Program-made: the position numbers and the translations under genes | Origin: Cristatella mucedo | Lineage: Eukaryota; Bryozoa; Phylactolaemata; Cristatellidae | Assembly (NCBI GenBank): GCA_009760855.2 | Contig: WPIO01000397.1 | Location: 1-59,146 of the forward strand | DNA length: 59,146 nucleotides | Direction: 5' to 3' | In this document: positions 11,380-22,269 of the stretch, piece after piece | Layout: every line of letters begins with the position of its first letter | Numbering within the stretch: position 1 is the first letter of the stretch | Notes under the pieces: generated by a model | The model's database searches: none | Seen by the model: only the letters and a program-made list of their open reading frames with translations | What the model was told of the DNA's origin: nothing

Positions 11380-13015
11380 TCAATTTAAAAGACTTCCTTC
11401 GAGTTTACACCCGAAAGCTTAAAAAAGCCAGGGCTTCTTTTTTCATTAGAAGACTGAATTCCTGCCAGTCGGACACTAAACAGATTTATAAGACAGTACA
11501 CCATTTACTGGCCAATGCTGGCAGGTCTGACTCCCCAGATATTAAGTGCTCAGCCGAAAAGTTTTTAGCCTTCTTTACTGAAAAAATTGATCACATTCGT
11601 GCCTCCATTAAGCCCCCTCCGACCAAAGCAATCGCCGTTCCTCAACCAGTGACCTTTCTTAAAAGGTTTTCCGATGTTTCTGCATGTGATTTAGCTGCCT
11701 TAATAAGGTCTAGCAAAAAGAGCTCGTCACCTGAAGACCCTATACCTTCATCTCTGTGGTCTTATCTTGCAGACATGTGGTCTTCACTTAGCCCTGCCAT
11801 TACCAAGATTTTTAATGCTTCTTTTGGAAAAGGGGTCGTCCCCAAGTCCTTCAAATCGGCAATCATTAGACCTATTCCTCAAAGGCCTGGATTAAACACA
11901 GAGGTCCTAGCAAACTATCATCCAGTTTCCCTTCTTCCGTTCTTATCAAAGATTCTTGAAAAAATTGTTGCTAAGCAGCTAATTGAACATATTAAAAATA
12001 ATGGTATGTCCGAAACATTTCAATCAGGTTTCAAGAGGCAGCGCTCTACTGAAACTGCTATCCTCCGTGTTAACAATGACATTCTACGTGGCAACGACGA
12101 CGGGAATGTCACTGCCTTAGCTCTGCTAGATCTGTCTGCTGCCTTCGACACCATTGATCACAAAGTTCTGCTTGAAAGATTGAGAACAACGATCGGTCTG
12201 GCAGACGGAGCACTGGCGTGCTTTAAATCCTACTTGTCTGATCGTGTTCAATCCGTGTCGTGTGGAGGTCGGGTCTCAGACATGAGAAGGGTCACCTGTG
12301 GAGTCCCTCAAGGGTCTGTACTTGGTCCCTTGCTGTTCTCCATTTATACGTAACCTGTCGGAAAAGTGATTAGGGCCTATGGAATAGGATATCACTTCTA
12401 TGCTGACGATGCTCAGTTTTATTTGTCATTTAAACCGTCGGAATCTGCTGCAGCAATTGAGAAACTGAATGCTTGCCTTGCCGCTACTCGATCCTGGATG
12501 TCGGAAAACATCCTAAAATTAAATGACGATAAAACCGAACTGCTGCTCATAGGACACCCTAAGCGTGTGGTTGGATTAAAAGGCTTTGCTGTTCTAATAG
12601 GTGATGCTATTGTGCGACCTTTACCACGTGCTTGAAATTTAGGTGTCGTGTTCAACAGCTGCCTCAATTTCAAAAGCTTCATTAGGAAGACTGCCTCTAC
12701 AGCTAGCCATCACATTCGATCCCTATCCAAGATTAGAAGCTGTCGCCTACGGTGGCTCGTAAAAAATTCAACTAGCTCTTTAGTTCTGTCTCGGCTTGAT
12801 TATTGTAATTCCCTTTTAGCATGGCTACCAAAGAAAGCTTTAATGACACTACAGCCGACTATGAATATGGCTGCAAGGCTTGTCTTCAAGTCCCAGCGGA
12901 TTGAGCACGTATCGCCTTTGCTGAAAGAGCTAGGATGGTTGCCGGTTGAGCAAAGGATACAGAGCAAAGTTCTTATGCTGACACACAAGGCCCGCCATGC
13001 TATGCTCCTTCGTAC
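11316..13015 (+). pseudogene. Family B reverse transcriptase and C-terminal region
   Basis: One frame, interrupted by stop codons at 12351-12353 and 12633-12635, reads the linker, RT core and C-terminal region. Motifs in order are LLPFLSKILEKIVAKQL, LALLDLSAAFDTIDHKVLL, GVPQGSVLGPLLF, FYADDAQFYLSF and LVLSRLDYCNSLL. Near 13000 a one-base deletion, judged against the copy at 19600-19640, shifts the frame. The C-terminus (VGDRSFSSAGPRLWDSL) is then read from 13067 to 13387. With the endonuclease this forms the single ORF2-type protein of an L2-like LINE. Confidence 0.87.
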
Positions 13016-13479
13016 CTAGCTGAACTGCTGCATCAGTTTCAGCCTGTTTGCGCCCTCAGGTCCTGTGTGGACAATAAATTAGCTGTCCCATTCCTTCGCT
13101 TAAAGACAGTTGGCGACAGAAGCTTTAGCTCTGCAGGTCCTAGACTGTGGGACTCGCTTTCACAGTTCTTATGCAACGACATCTGCTCTCCAACTGCCGA
13201 CTATGGCACACTTTCTTTAGCGGTCCTGAACTGCTTCTTCTATGCTACTCACTACCTCAACTGCTCTCCTGACTCTGCTATGCTTCCCACTTTCTCTTTG
13301 TTGCGTGAGACGAAGTCTGTTGGCTACCGAATGCGTACCGAAAGCCGCTTAGGCTGTGATTGTGCTATACAAAACTCTCCTGCGTAACACCCACATTATC
13401 ATTATGACTTTGTGGAGTTACTGACGGAGATACATTACATTATATATACTTGATCTCAAGCAAAAAACGGAAATCAAGG

Positions 13480-14830
13480 AGCGTAGCTGTATCGTGATAT
13501 CAGTTGAGGTAGTGAGTTTAACGAAAGTAGCAGCGTGAGCTATCTGGACAGGATCGGCCCGAAAAAGCTGCCAGAAAGACGTTTTCGCTGCATTAGCAAT
13601 GTGGAAGTGGGTTCCAACTCTGATAAACTCCAGAGCAAAGGTTTAGCTTACCTACGGTTATTAAGTGAATGAACGAATAACCTCAACTGGTTTTCCATAG
13701 AGGGTGTTAGGGTGCAAGGATGCTGAAACTCTTCCTGGAGGTTGGCTGGGCATGAAAGAGCCACATCATCACCGACATTCGGGGTGAGTGTGAAAGCTTC
13801 ACTCTCTGTTCAGTAATCGACCAGGAGTATCGACCAAAGCGCTTTCAGAAAGACAAACTCACGTTCAAGTCTCTAGGATTTGTTAACTAGCTTTTCAGAG
13901 ATATTCATCACCAGCTGTAGTTTTCTATAGGCTTCTTTTGGATGCCGAGTCAGCACGGAATTGAAATAATCCAGTTTCTACTCGATAAGGTATCTAGTGA
14001 ACGTATTTGGTAGCTAAAGTTCATGACAGACACATAATTAGGATATATGTGTTATACAGTTGCAAGATTAACGTCTTAGAGGATAGATGAGGTTACAATC
14101 TTAGAAAGACAGCTTGACATTTAATTTGCAAGCCGTCTTTCTAACAAAGCTTTAAATATTTTTTTTGGATGCCGATTGAAACTTTAAGTAACAGCACCAA
14201 GTGACAGTCCCATATAACTTCCCCTATTAAAGGAGCAAAGTCTTCTCTTAAAACCAGGCACTTATAATTTCCTCTGAGTTCCGGGTGAGTATTTCGTTGC
14301 TTACCTTAGGAAAATATGCTGACATACACAATTGAATGTCCTCAAGGCAATAATTCAGTTTACTAATAACTTCAGCAGATTTCAACGAATAAAATGCTAT
14401 AAAATCTGAGTATCGTCAGCGAAAATGGAAGTGCATATTATTTTGACTCGAATTTAATTTCCAAGAGGTTTGGTGTACATGGTTAGAAACGAAGGACTGG
14501 GGACGGATCCTAGCCGTAATCCACAGGTGAGTCTTCTGCTAAATGAAACCTGACGACAACATCATATGAACAGAGCAGGGCCCAAAAACTGTGATTATAA
14601 ACATGTCAGTGTCTCTACTGCAGAGTGTAGCTTTCCATCGTTCAAGTGGGAGATCTTGATCAATGGTGTTGAAGTCAGCCGACTGATCTTACAAGGCGAG
14701 GGCAGTGACCACACCACAGCTACTGCGTAGGATGTTATAGGTTACATGGACAGGAGCAGTTTCAGCGGGTGAATGCAGCTGAAAGCAAGATTTATTATAA
14801 TTGTTTTAACATTTCTTCATGTTAACATAG
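13480..14830 (-). mobile_element. Highly decayed LINE, family C
   Basis: There is no long frame, but minus-strand translation in shifting frames shows RT landmarks in the right order. A block like LALQDQSADFNTIDQD lies around 14655-14705, GLRLGSVPSPSFL around 14480-14530 (compare GVPQGSVLGPLLF), and IFADDTQIL around 14398-14425. The nucleotide sequence does not align with families A or B beyond these motifs. It is therefore a third, older LINE lineage. The limits are approximate. Confidence 0.55.
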
Positions 14831-15012
14831 GCTAACAGAGGTTTAGTGACCGTTTTTTAATCATTTTTGACCAAAATAGAGAAAAGAAACTGATTGATCA
14901 TTTGGAGGACGTCCAGTACTAATTTTAGCCTTTCAAGTAACGGTCAAACATTGCCTAATCTAATTAATGTTTAATTTTGGCATTGAAAAGGTAGCTGCAA
15001 CTCATCTTTAGA

Positions 15013-15420
15013 ATCAAGTCTTGAGTTAATCTTTTCCAGTACAGAGCTTCACGAAGAATACCTTTCGATGTATTTCAAAATGAGCTCTATAAAAAATGAA
15101 CACTCGCTTAACGGAAAGATTGACTACCTCAAAATAGAAGACCAAACAAAGTGTGTAAGTAGAACCAATACAAATTATTCTGAAACTTCAAAAACAACTA
15201 TTTATATGGATATAATTCATTTATATTTATATAAGTAATTGTTTTTGATGTTTCCGAAGAATTTGCGTAGGCTCCACTTGCACACAGTTTTGGTCTTCTA
15301 ATTTGAGGTAGTCAATCTTTCTGTTAAGCGAGTGTTCAATTTTTTAAAGAGCTCATTTTGAAATACATCAAAATGTATTTTATTTGTAGCTCTGTGCTGG
15401 CAAAGATTAACTTAAGACAA
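15013..15420. repeat. Long imperfect inverted repeat (foldback-like)
   Basis: The left arm (about 15013-15198) and right arm (about 15239-15420) are reverse complements with scattered mismatches and small gaps. For example GTATTTCAAAATGAGCTCT on the left pairs with AGAGCTCATTTTGAAATAC on the right. The 40-base AT-rich spacer is itself partly self-complementary. Arms of about 185 bases would fold into one long hairpin. It could be a foldback or MITE-type DNA transposon remnant. No target duplication was recognised. Confidence 0.75.
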
Positions 15421-16350
15421 TTAAAAAACTATCATAGGTTCAGATATGCTTCACCGTTGCTAAAGTATTTATGTAAGCTTCTTGAGATCAAATAATACAG
15501 AGATACATTTTAAGGCCACCTACACATCGCCCAAAGCTTGCATTCGTCACACCACTCTAGTGCCGGGTTCAGCCTAGCCGTGTCCTCCCTGCTGTCTATG
15601 AGAGGAATGTAAAAACTGGAGCACCATCTTATTAAAATAGCAGCTGAGACAGCAGCATTAGCCCTGACGTTTCTACACCAAAAAATCTTCTTTCCATTCT
15701 AGGCGACCTAACCACTACTTGGCAGGCTCACTACCACTCTTTCCTGCAAGCAGCCAATTTTTTGCTTTTCTGCCACTTAATTATGTTGCCCCCCAAAACG
15801 GTCATTGATGGCAAGTCAATTTGTGAATGTTGCATATGTTAAAATCCAGCGGCCACAATAATTACCCCTAAATTCATTTGACTCTAAGCTACCAATGTTA
15901 ATCCCAAGTACACTATATAAGGATTGAGCTTTTCGAGCTGCAGATGCAGCTATATAGGAATACAACCATCCTTGATTGTTTAATGTATTTCTAATGACTA
16001 TTAGGATTTTAACGTATGTCCATTAGGTTTTTCTGAGTGACAGCTCACTAATTGTCTCACGCAGTCTTTGAATTTGCTTTTAAAGCGACATAATGGCTGT
16101 GCTGAACCATGCATGAGTAAGAACTTGCTTTGGAAGTTTCCGGATCTGTTCCCAAAGTCTACAGCTTCTACTCCGCCCACCTGACAAACACTTCGTTTGA
16201 AAATATCTAGAATACATAACGTTGGTACCGCTTTGGGCACTATAGAATGATGACTTTTTTAGTGGTGTGGTAAATAATCCAAAGAGTAACTAGTCATTTT
16301 TATCATATTGAGACAATAAAAAAATCTACTCACTATCTCAACTATCAGAT
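15421..16350. other. Unassigned sequence
   Basis: Nothing was recognised with confidence. A minus-strand frame at 16001-16240 (79 codons, several Cys) was looked at as a possible extracellular exon, but it lacks a convincing donor site and recognisable domain. Confidence 0.35.
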
Positions 16351-16359
16351 CTAGTGCCC

Positions 16360-16800
16360 CAACAGGCCAATTGTCGTATCCCCACTTTTCGGAAGCTAAC
16401 TGCTTACTAACCTCTTAAAACCTCAAATCCTTTAAAGACCGAGTTTCGTATGCTCCCAAATCTCGAAACTCAGTTCAGAATTGTGTCACGTCATCCGGTG
16501 ACTTGACCTCGTGTACATAGATTTGAAAACACATCTATTTTGGACAGCATTTAGTGGGACACTGTGATTCGTTCATTACGTGCTTAAATGCACTGAAGCT
16601 CTGCAGGATACATTAACCCCTCTTGCATGCTGAACCAATGCATTTTATCCTTAAGCATTTTATTTTTGTTGTTCATTGAGTAGGCTACCACTGACCGTTC
16701 GATTGAGTTTCGTGTGCCTCAAGTATAAAGTGCATAGAAAGAGAGTGAGCTCTCTGTCGGTGACTTATCAAGTGTATTTTTGTTACTTATGTTATTATTA
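16360..16800 (+). mobile_element. LINE family A, decayed 3' end
   Basis: This plus-strand piece matches the last coding part and the noncoding 3' end of family A. Landmarks are TATGCTCCCAAATCTCG at about 16449, GCATTTAGTGGGACACTGTG at about 16549 and the decayed stem-loop and tail ending in TTATGTTATTATTATGG near 16800. It is non-coding now. Confidence 0.7.
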
Positions 16801-16876
16801 TGGTTTTGATAAAGACTGCCGAACAAAATACTTCAGCAATGTACTTGCTAGATCAAAAGCTTTTAACAGTACTCAC

Positions 16877-17122
16877 CATATATGCCGAGTCCTTTTAGGT
16901 AAAGATAGGGACAACCTTGACGGGAAGAAGTATTCTTGCCACTATCTTGAAATGTGCTCGATATGCTGATCGTTAAGTTGCCTCCATTGGGATTAAGTAG
17001 AAAGTAAGAGCAGTTGTAAACAAAGTCTGGAGTCGTGCAAGGAGGGTCTCGAAATGTTGTGTTAATTGTGCTTCCACATGGTATGTGGATTTCCGTATTC
17101 CATGCTATACGTTTCTTCAAAT
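16877..17122 (-). CDS. Internal exon of a CUB-like extracellular protein (minus-strand gene)
   Basis: On the minus strand a pyrimidine-rich acceptor (TGCATTTTCATGTAG) precedes 246 bases of open frame, and a strong donor GTGAGT follows at 16876. The exon is 82 codons long and both ends fall after the first codon base (phase 1-1). The peptide has four Cys (PCGST, PPCTT, NCSYF, GCPYL) and several N-glycosylation sequons (NTT, NCS, NLT, NTS), with a GNLTISISSTF strand. This fits the N-terminal three quarters of a CUB domain, a secreted or cell-surface beta-sandwich that binds proteins or carbohydrates. The rest of the domain would be on a further exon not identified. Family assignment is moderate; exon status is supported by both splice sites. 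Confidence 0.6.
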
Positions 17123-17711
17123 CTACATGAAAATGCACGTAATGAAGTACATAAGATTCTTTCTTAACAGAGGGTAATCAGCAGATGGCTCGATGTGGCA
17201 CCGTTCGAAGCAGATAAACCATATTATCTAAAGGTCCTGTTCATTGTTTGTGCTAACGTTTTCTCCAACAAGACATGCGATTCGAACCGACATAATTAGT
17301 GCCTTAATAGGAAAGGAGATGTAGCAGTATCTTTACAAATATGTGATACTTCAGCAAAAACATCGTAACTCAAATTACTTCATGAGCTCCTACAAAGCGG
17401 TCGATCACTCCCAATTCGGTTAAAAAAGATTCTCTATAAATCTGTTTGTAATAGCTTGTAGAAAAATATCAAACAATTAATTGTCGTACACATTTTATTC
17501 CAACTTATTTTTGCGATTGGCAGTGTAGAAACTTTGGAGTATTAGGTAATTGCTAGCCCAGAAATAAAATTGTCTATCTGGGAGTTCGAGGACATCGGTT
17601 TCCATTGTAGATGTAATTTCTTTTAATAACATTATTTTTCGCGTTTATCTCAGTGATTGTTTAGTAAGCCCGGGACCACTTTAGTAAAGACTTTTAAGGT
17701 TGCTGTTATCG
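17123..17711. other. Putative intron or intergenic sequence
   Basis: No feature was recognised between the CUB-like exon and the next LINE fragment. Confidence 0.35.
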
Positions 17712-18612
17712 TAGAGTTAATAATAATTATTATACTAATAATAACGCACTTGATAAAGTGCACTCAGAGAACTCAATCTCTCTCTGGGGCCTATATATTT
17801 GCTGCAAAAAGAAATGCAATTGAATGGTGAGCAGTATCATGCCTGATAAACAAACAGAATGAATAACAGGGTCAGGAGTAACATGCACGTGGTCAGCAGG
17901 TAACTATGATTAGTGGCAGTATGTACAGTGGCGGCAGGCATAGGCACATTAAGGACGAATCACGGTACACACTAAATGCTGTCCTAAATAGGTGTTTGTA
18001 AATTCTTTTGAAATAAATTCAAGTCACGGGATGTTCTTATGCAAGGCGGGAGCGAGATCCAGGATTTGGGAGCATACGAACTAAATGCATGGTCTCCAAA
18101 GGATTTGATGTTTGTAGGAGGTGTTGGTAGACTGGTGGATTCCGAAAAGAGGTTACTTTCATGCATTGCATGGCTGGGGAGTAGATGTGAGAGATAGGCT
18201 GGAGCCAAAGAATGAAGTGAGGTAAAAGTAATAGACAAAACCTTGAAGTCAATCCGTTGCTTGACTGGTAGCCAGTGCAGGTCCTTGAGATGTGGTGTAA
18301 TGCTGCAACTGCGAAGCTCATGACAGACAAGCCTAGCTGCAGAGTTTTGCACCAGCTGCAATCGCCTGATCGCATATGCTTTCAGGCCAGTAACCAGTGA
18401 GTTGCAGAAGTCGAGACGGGATGTCACGAATACATGGACCAACTTGGACGTGGTATCCTTATCTAAACAACCCGAATTTAAGCAAAGTTATGAAGCTGAA
18501 AATAACTAGATTTGACTGTGGAGCTGATATGGACGTCTAACGAGACGTCGCCTACGAACACGACACCGAGATTTCGAGCTGATTCAACTGGAGATATGCT
18601 GGCAGAGCCAAT
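17712..18612 (-). mobile_element. LINE family A, 5'-truncated copy
   Basis: The AATAATAATT-type tail lies at 17720-17745 and the 3' stem-loop at about 17752-17795 (AAAGTGCACTCAGAGAAC on the plus strand). The C-terminal region is readable at 17984-18442, with LVHVFVTSRLDFCNSLV, WLPVKQRIDFKVLS and SFGDHAFSSYAPKSW. The copy ends abruptly at about 18612 inside the GSASISPVESARNLG block, a typical LINE 5' truncation. Confidence 0.82.
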
Positions 18613-18677
18613 GAAGTGCTGCATTGGTGAATCTAACGATTTTAATGGGGTAGGATCAGTCCAAGTGCTTTTTATAT

Positions 18678-18681
<4 letters not shown>

Positions 18682-18716
<35 letters not shown>
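18682..18716. repeat. (AT)n microsatellite
   Basis: There are about 17 uninterrupted AT units. The overlapping minus-strand frame at 18478-18813, with its poly-Ile-Tyr stretch, is an artefact of this repeat fused to the LINE fragment. Confidence 0.95.
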
Positions 18717-18718
<2 letters not shown>

Positions 18719-18959
18719 CATGTGTATAAATAAGTAAATGTGACAATGAATATTTTGTTCCATCCTAGCACTGGTATAGATCTCCAGTTCGCCTTTGCCA
18801 ACTCCTCCACCATTCTACCGTTACATTAGTTACTCTATCAATAAAAACCAGCACTGTGTCTTGCAGACGCCATATCGCAAATACTGCAGATCCTTTTAAA
18901 ACTTGGAATATGCTATTGCTTTTGCTTTGTGATTGCTCGAGCACAGGGGCACTCATGAG

Positions 18960-19165
18960 CACTCTTGAGCACAGGTTCCTGCGATTTCTTCTTTACGTGC
19001 TTATGCATGCTAGAGCTGTGCATGCTGCTACTATCCAAACTTTTAGGTTGACCTTGAACACGTGAAAAACCAGTCATGTTATTTTCTTGTTATTGGGCGT
19101 CAAATAACCATGCCATCGTGCTTCCTTCGCAGTAAACTTAAATTGCCTAGCCAGAAATAAAGTTA
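18960..19165 (+). mobile_element. LINE family A, decayed 3' noncoding end
   Basis: The sequence ACGTGCTTATGCATGC...CATGCTGC, the decayed CATGTTATTTTCTTGTT block and CTTCGCAGTAAACTTAAATTGCCTA follow the order of the family A 3' noncoding region. The stem-loop is eroded. Confidence 0.55.
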
Positions 19166-19524
19166 TCTTATGGTTATATATGAAAGATATTGCTATTATA
19201 TTTTAGGATTATTAGACCAAGGTACTTAGAGTTGCTTGTTCAAAAAGCTAGCAGTCTTACCAAGTGCTTAGTTATTAGTTTGCAGTTGCATTTTTCAAAT
19301 GCCACTTATAAGCTACTAAGTATATCAAAAAACAGCTGAGCTGATATACCATGTTAATATTATTAGAAGAGCCAAACCACTTAACTTAGGTAACTTCTTA
19401 AGGCAGCTAGAGGACCATAGTTCCCATTGCAACTTTCTAGTCATTTTGAACAAAATTGGCCAAGTTTTAGTGTTTTCAAGGTACATAGTTGAGAAAAAGT
19501 GTGTAACAGACTGGTAGTTTCTTA

Positions 19525-20085
19525 GCGGTTTGAGCACGTGTCACCTTTGCTGGAAGAGCTAGGATGGTTGCCGGTTGAGCAAAGGATACGGAGCAAAGTT
19601 CTTGCGCTGACCCACAAGGCCCGCCACGGCTTGGCTCCTTCATATCTAGCTGAACTGCTAGATCAGTTTTAGCCGGTTCGCGCCCTCAGGTCCTGTGTGG
19701 ACTATAAATTAGCTGTCCCATTGCTCCGCTTAAAGACAGTTGGCGACAGAAGCTTTAGCTCTGCAGGTCCTAGACTGTGGAACTCGCTTCCACAATTCTT
19801 ACGCAACGACATCTACTCTCCAACTGCCGACTATGGCACATCTTTTTCAGCGGTCCTGAACTGCTACTTCTATGCTACTCACTACCTCAACTGCTCTGCT
19901 AAGTCTCCTATGCTTCCTACTTTCTCTTTGTTGCGTGAGACGAAGTCTGTTGGCTACCGAATGCGTACCGAAAGCCGCTTACGCTGTGAGTGTGCTATAC
20001 AAAACTCTCCTGCGTAACATCCACATGGTCTTTATGACTTTGTGGAGTTACTGACGGAGATACATTACATTACATTACCGGTTAG
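19525..20085 (+). mobile_element. LINE family B, 5'-truncated copy
   Basis: This piece is close to 12900-13440 of the longer family B copy. It holds the end of the coding region, in two frames: 19540-19672 reads WLPVEQRIRSKVLALTHKARHG, and 19697-20017 reads LRLKTVGDRSFSSAGPRLWN. The noncoding 3' end follows and closes with GAGATACATTACATTACATTACC. It is less decayed than 26715-27065 and helps set the family B 3' limit. The 5' truncation is at about 19525. Confidence 0.85.
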
Positions 20086-20129
20086 AAATATTCACATCAA
20101 GACATGAATCACTCGGTGTACTGGCATAC

Positions 20130-21110
20130 TTGAGTTTAACTAGCTTTGTAGTTATTGGCAAACCGAGTGTGATTAGGAAAATGGAAAGGCCAAATTTCAT
20201 ATTTAATATTTCAGCATATCTCCCGCTGAATCAGCACTTCATTTGGGTGTCACGTTCCAAAGTGATATTTCTTTAGATGACCATATCAGCTAACAGTCAA
20301 GGCTGCTTACTTTCAGCGACATAGCATAGCTACAATTTGAGCTTGTTTAGATGGGGATAACATGATTAGGGGTAGCGTGGTTAGGGGTAACAACATGGTA
20401 ACAACACATCGTAGATGGTCCAAGCCTTTGTGACATCCCGTCTTGACAGCTGTCACTCAATGCTTGGTGGCCTACGGGACATGTGCAATCAGGCACCTAC
20501 TGCTAGTGCGAAATTTTATAGTCACGCTTTCCTGTCATGAGCTTCGCGGTTGCCACATCAACCACTTCTGGCCTGCCTGCACTGGCTACCAGAAAAGCTA
20601 CTGATCGACTTCAATGTTTTCTCGGTCACTTTTAAATGGCTTCATAGTTTTGCTCCAGTCTAGGTATTAAATCTGCTGCCCCACAAGGCCAATCATCATG
20701 TCACCCTCTATTCGAACACTAACTGTTTACCTGTACCTCCAAATGCCTTTAACCCTTTGAGACCATGCATTTAATTCGCATGCTGTAAAAGTGTGGAACT
20801 CAGTCACGACTTACTTCACGACATCCCCCGACTTGACCACATTAAAAAAGAAATTAAATACGCACCTGATAATGACAGCATATAATGGGTCCCCGTGATT
20901 TGTCCTTTAGGTGTTTATATGTGTTGATACTTTGCATGCAGCCACTAACCTCATATGCATGCTGACCATATGTATCGCACCCCAAACCATGTTATTTATG
21001 TCGTTTATCAAGCATGATACCACTCACCATTTGACCGTATTTTGATTTAGCCAAAGTAAAGCACCTTGAAAGAGATTTAGATATCTAAGGGCGTTTTATC
21101 AAGTGGATAA
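20130..21110 (+). mobile_element. LINE family A, decayed copy
   Basis: Plus-strand sequence follows family A from ATTGGCAAACCGAGTGTGAT (20155-20174, the block encoding GKPSVIQ) to GGGCGTTTTATCAAGTGG near 21105. All frames are broken. Around 20360-20410 a short stretch with repeated GATTAGGGGTA/GGTTAGGGGTAACA units interrupts the alignment. It looks like a piece of the family 3' region copied into the body. Confidence 0.7.
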
Positions 21111-21399
21111 TTATGATAAACGACTTGGAAACAAATAATGAAGAATATATATTTGTATTAATTTAGTAATTATTAGCACACCTGTGACATATGCACGACA
21201 ACTCAACAAAATATGAAAAAACATGTTGAACAAGAAAAACCCAGATCAACATCAAGAGAAGTTAGGTTTATTATGCATGCTAGGTACCCAGATGATTTAT
21301 AAGCACGAACCATCTTATACTAAATAGTTTAAGTGGATCGGATCTCTATTTTTATAGATTTGCTTAGGCGAGAAACCGGGGGCTTGGACTTGACTCGGT
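21111..21399. other. Unassigned AT-rich sequence
   Basis: Nothing was recognised here between the family A tail and repeat D. Confidence 0.3.
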
Positions 21400-22110
21400 C
21401 GTGTTGGAGAGATCTGAGAATGGCAAGCTATACAAACACGACAGTGCTATGCCGAACACAAACAATTCAAATCATAGATAAACACTGCACTGATCTTTAA
21501 GAATACGTCGACCATACAAGACCGTTATACCGTTCAACAGAACAGGATCACGACAGTTTTCAGGCTTTACCATAAAAACCTCCGTTCAGACCAGTGATAG
21601 TTGCTAAACACCACCCATCTAACTGGCGTTCCCCAGTATAATTCTCAATCTATTAACAGCATAAATGAGAACTTGAAATAACCTCAATTTTCCAGGAATA
21701 GAACTGAATCAACAACCATATTCCAATTTCCTTTGAATGGCTTGCTAGTTTAATCGGTCACTTTGCCACTAAAAGTTCAGAACCGACACAGTCGTCGGCT
21801 GCTTCTCGAATCTTCAATGGCACATCTTCAAAACTCAGGGAACCGGTTCAGTGGTCAAGCGATTTAGTTAGCATGGTGATTATGGAATCCTTAATTTCCG
21901 CTGCCCTTGTGGAAGTAATTTGTTTAAACTATCTCCAACGATAGTATAGTTGCTAGACGATAGAAACATTTAGTTTGTGACCCTATGTAAAATTAGCAAA
22001 TGTAAACACATGCATGGCGAATAAATAAGGTGCTATAGACTTTGATAGTCGTTTACCCAAGGAGGGCTTACACCAAGAAAAGCCAGGCTGCGCTTGGTAT
22101 ATGGCGCGAG
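21400..22110 (+). repeat. Interspersed repeat D, copy 1 (possible solo LTR)
   Basis: This stretch aligns by eye, with considerable divergence, with 45465-46160. Shared landmarks in the same order are a GAGAA...CAAGCTATA block, CTATTAACAGCATAAATGAGAAC, GAATCAACA, TGATTATGGAATCCTTA, GTGACCCTATGTAAA and AATAAATAAGG. The closing AATAAA and lack of coding capacity would suit a decayed solo LTR, but no TG...CA ends or target duplication were found. Confidence 0.55.
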
Positions 22111-22269
22111 CATACAATTTTTTAAGGCTATAAGTACTGTGTTAACCCGTACAAGTTGGTTAGTGGCACGAAGCAGTAATAGAATCATTAAACACAATGA
22201 TAATCACAACAAGCCACTAAATAAAATATTATTCGGGTGAATTGATAGCTTTTTTCAATTAAATTGATA

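Larger units (their letters stand above)
9940..13440 (+). mobile_element. LINE family B (L2-like), nearly full-length copy
   Basis: About 3.5 kb carry, in order, a leader, an APE-type endonuclease, a linker, a reverse transcriptase, a C-terminal region and a noncoding 3' end. It finishes with TGGAGTTACTGACGGAGA followed by TACATTACATTATATA. The same 3' end recurs at 19525-20085 with an extended ATTAC tail, which fixes the 3' limit. The 5' limit is approximate. The protein differs clearly from family A, but the domain order and the FYADDAQFYL box are the same, so both belong to the L2/CR1 group. Four or more frame breaks make it inactive. Confidence 0.88.

Noticed and set aside
16001-16240. 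Cys-bearing minus-strand frame as an extra CUB-like exon
   Set aside because: No convincing splice donor and no CUB spacing of cysteines.
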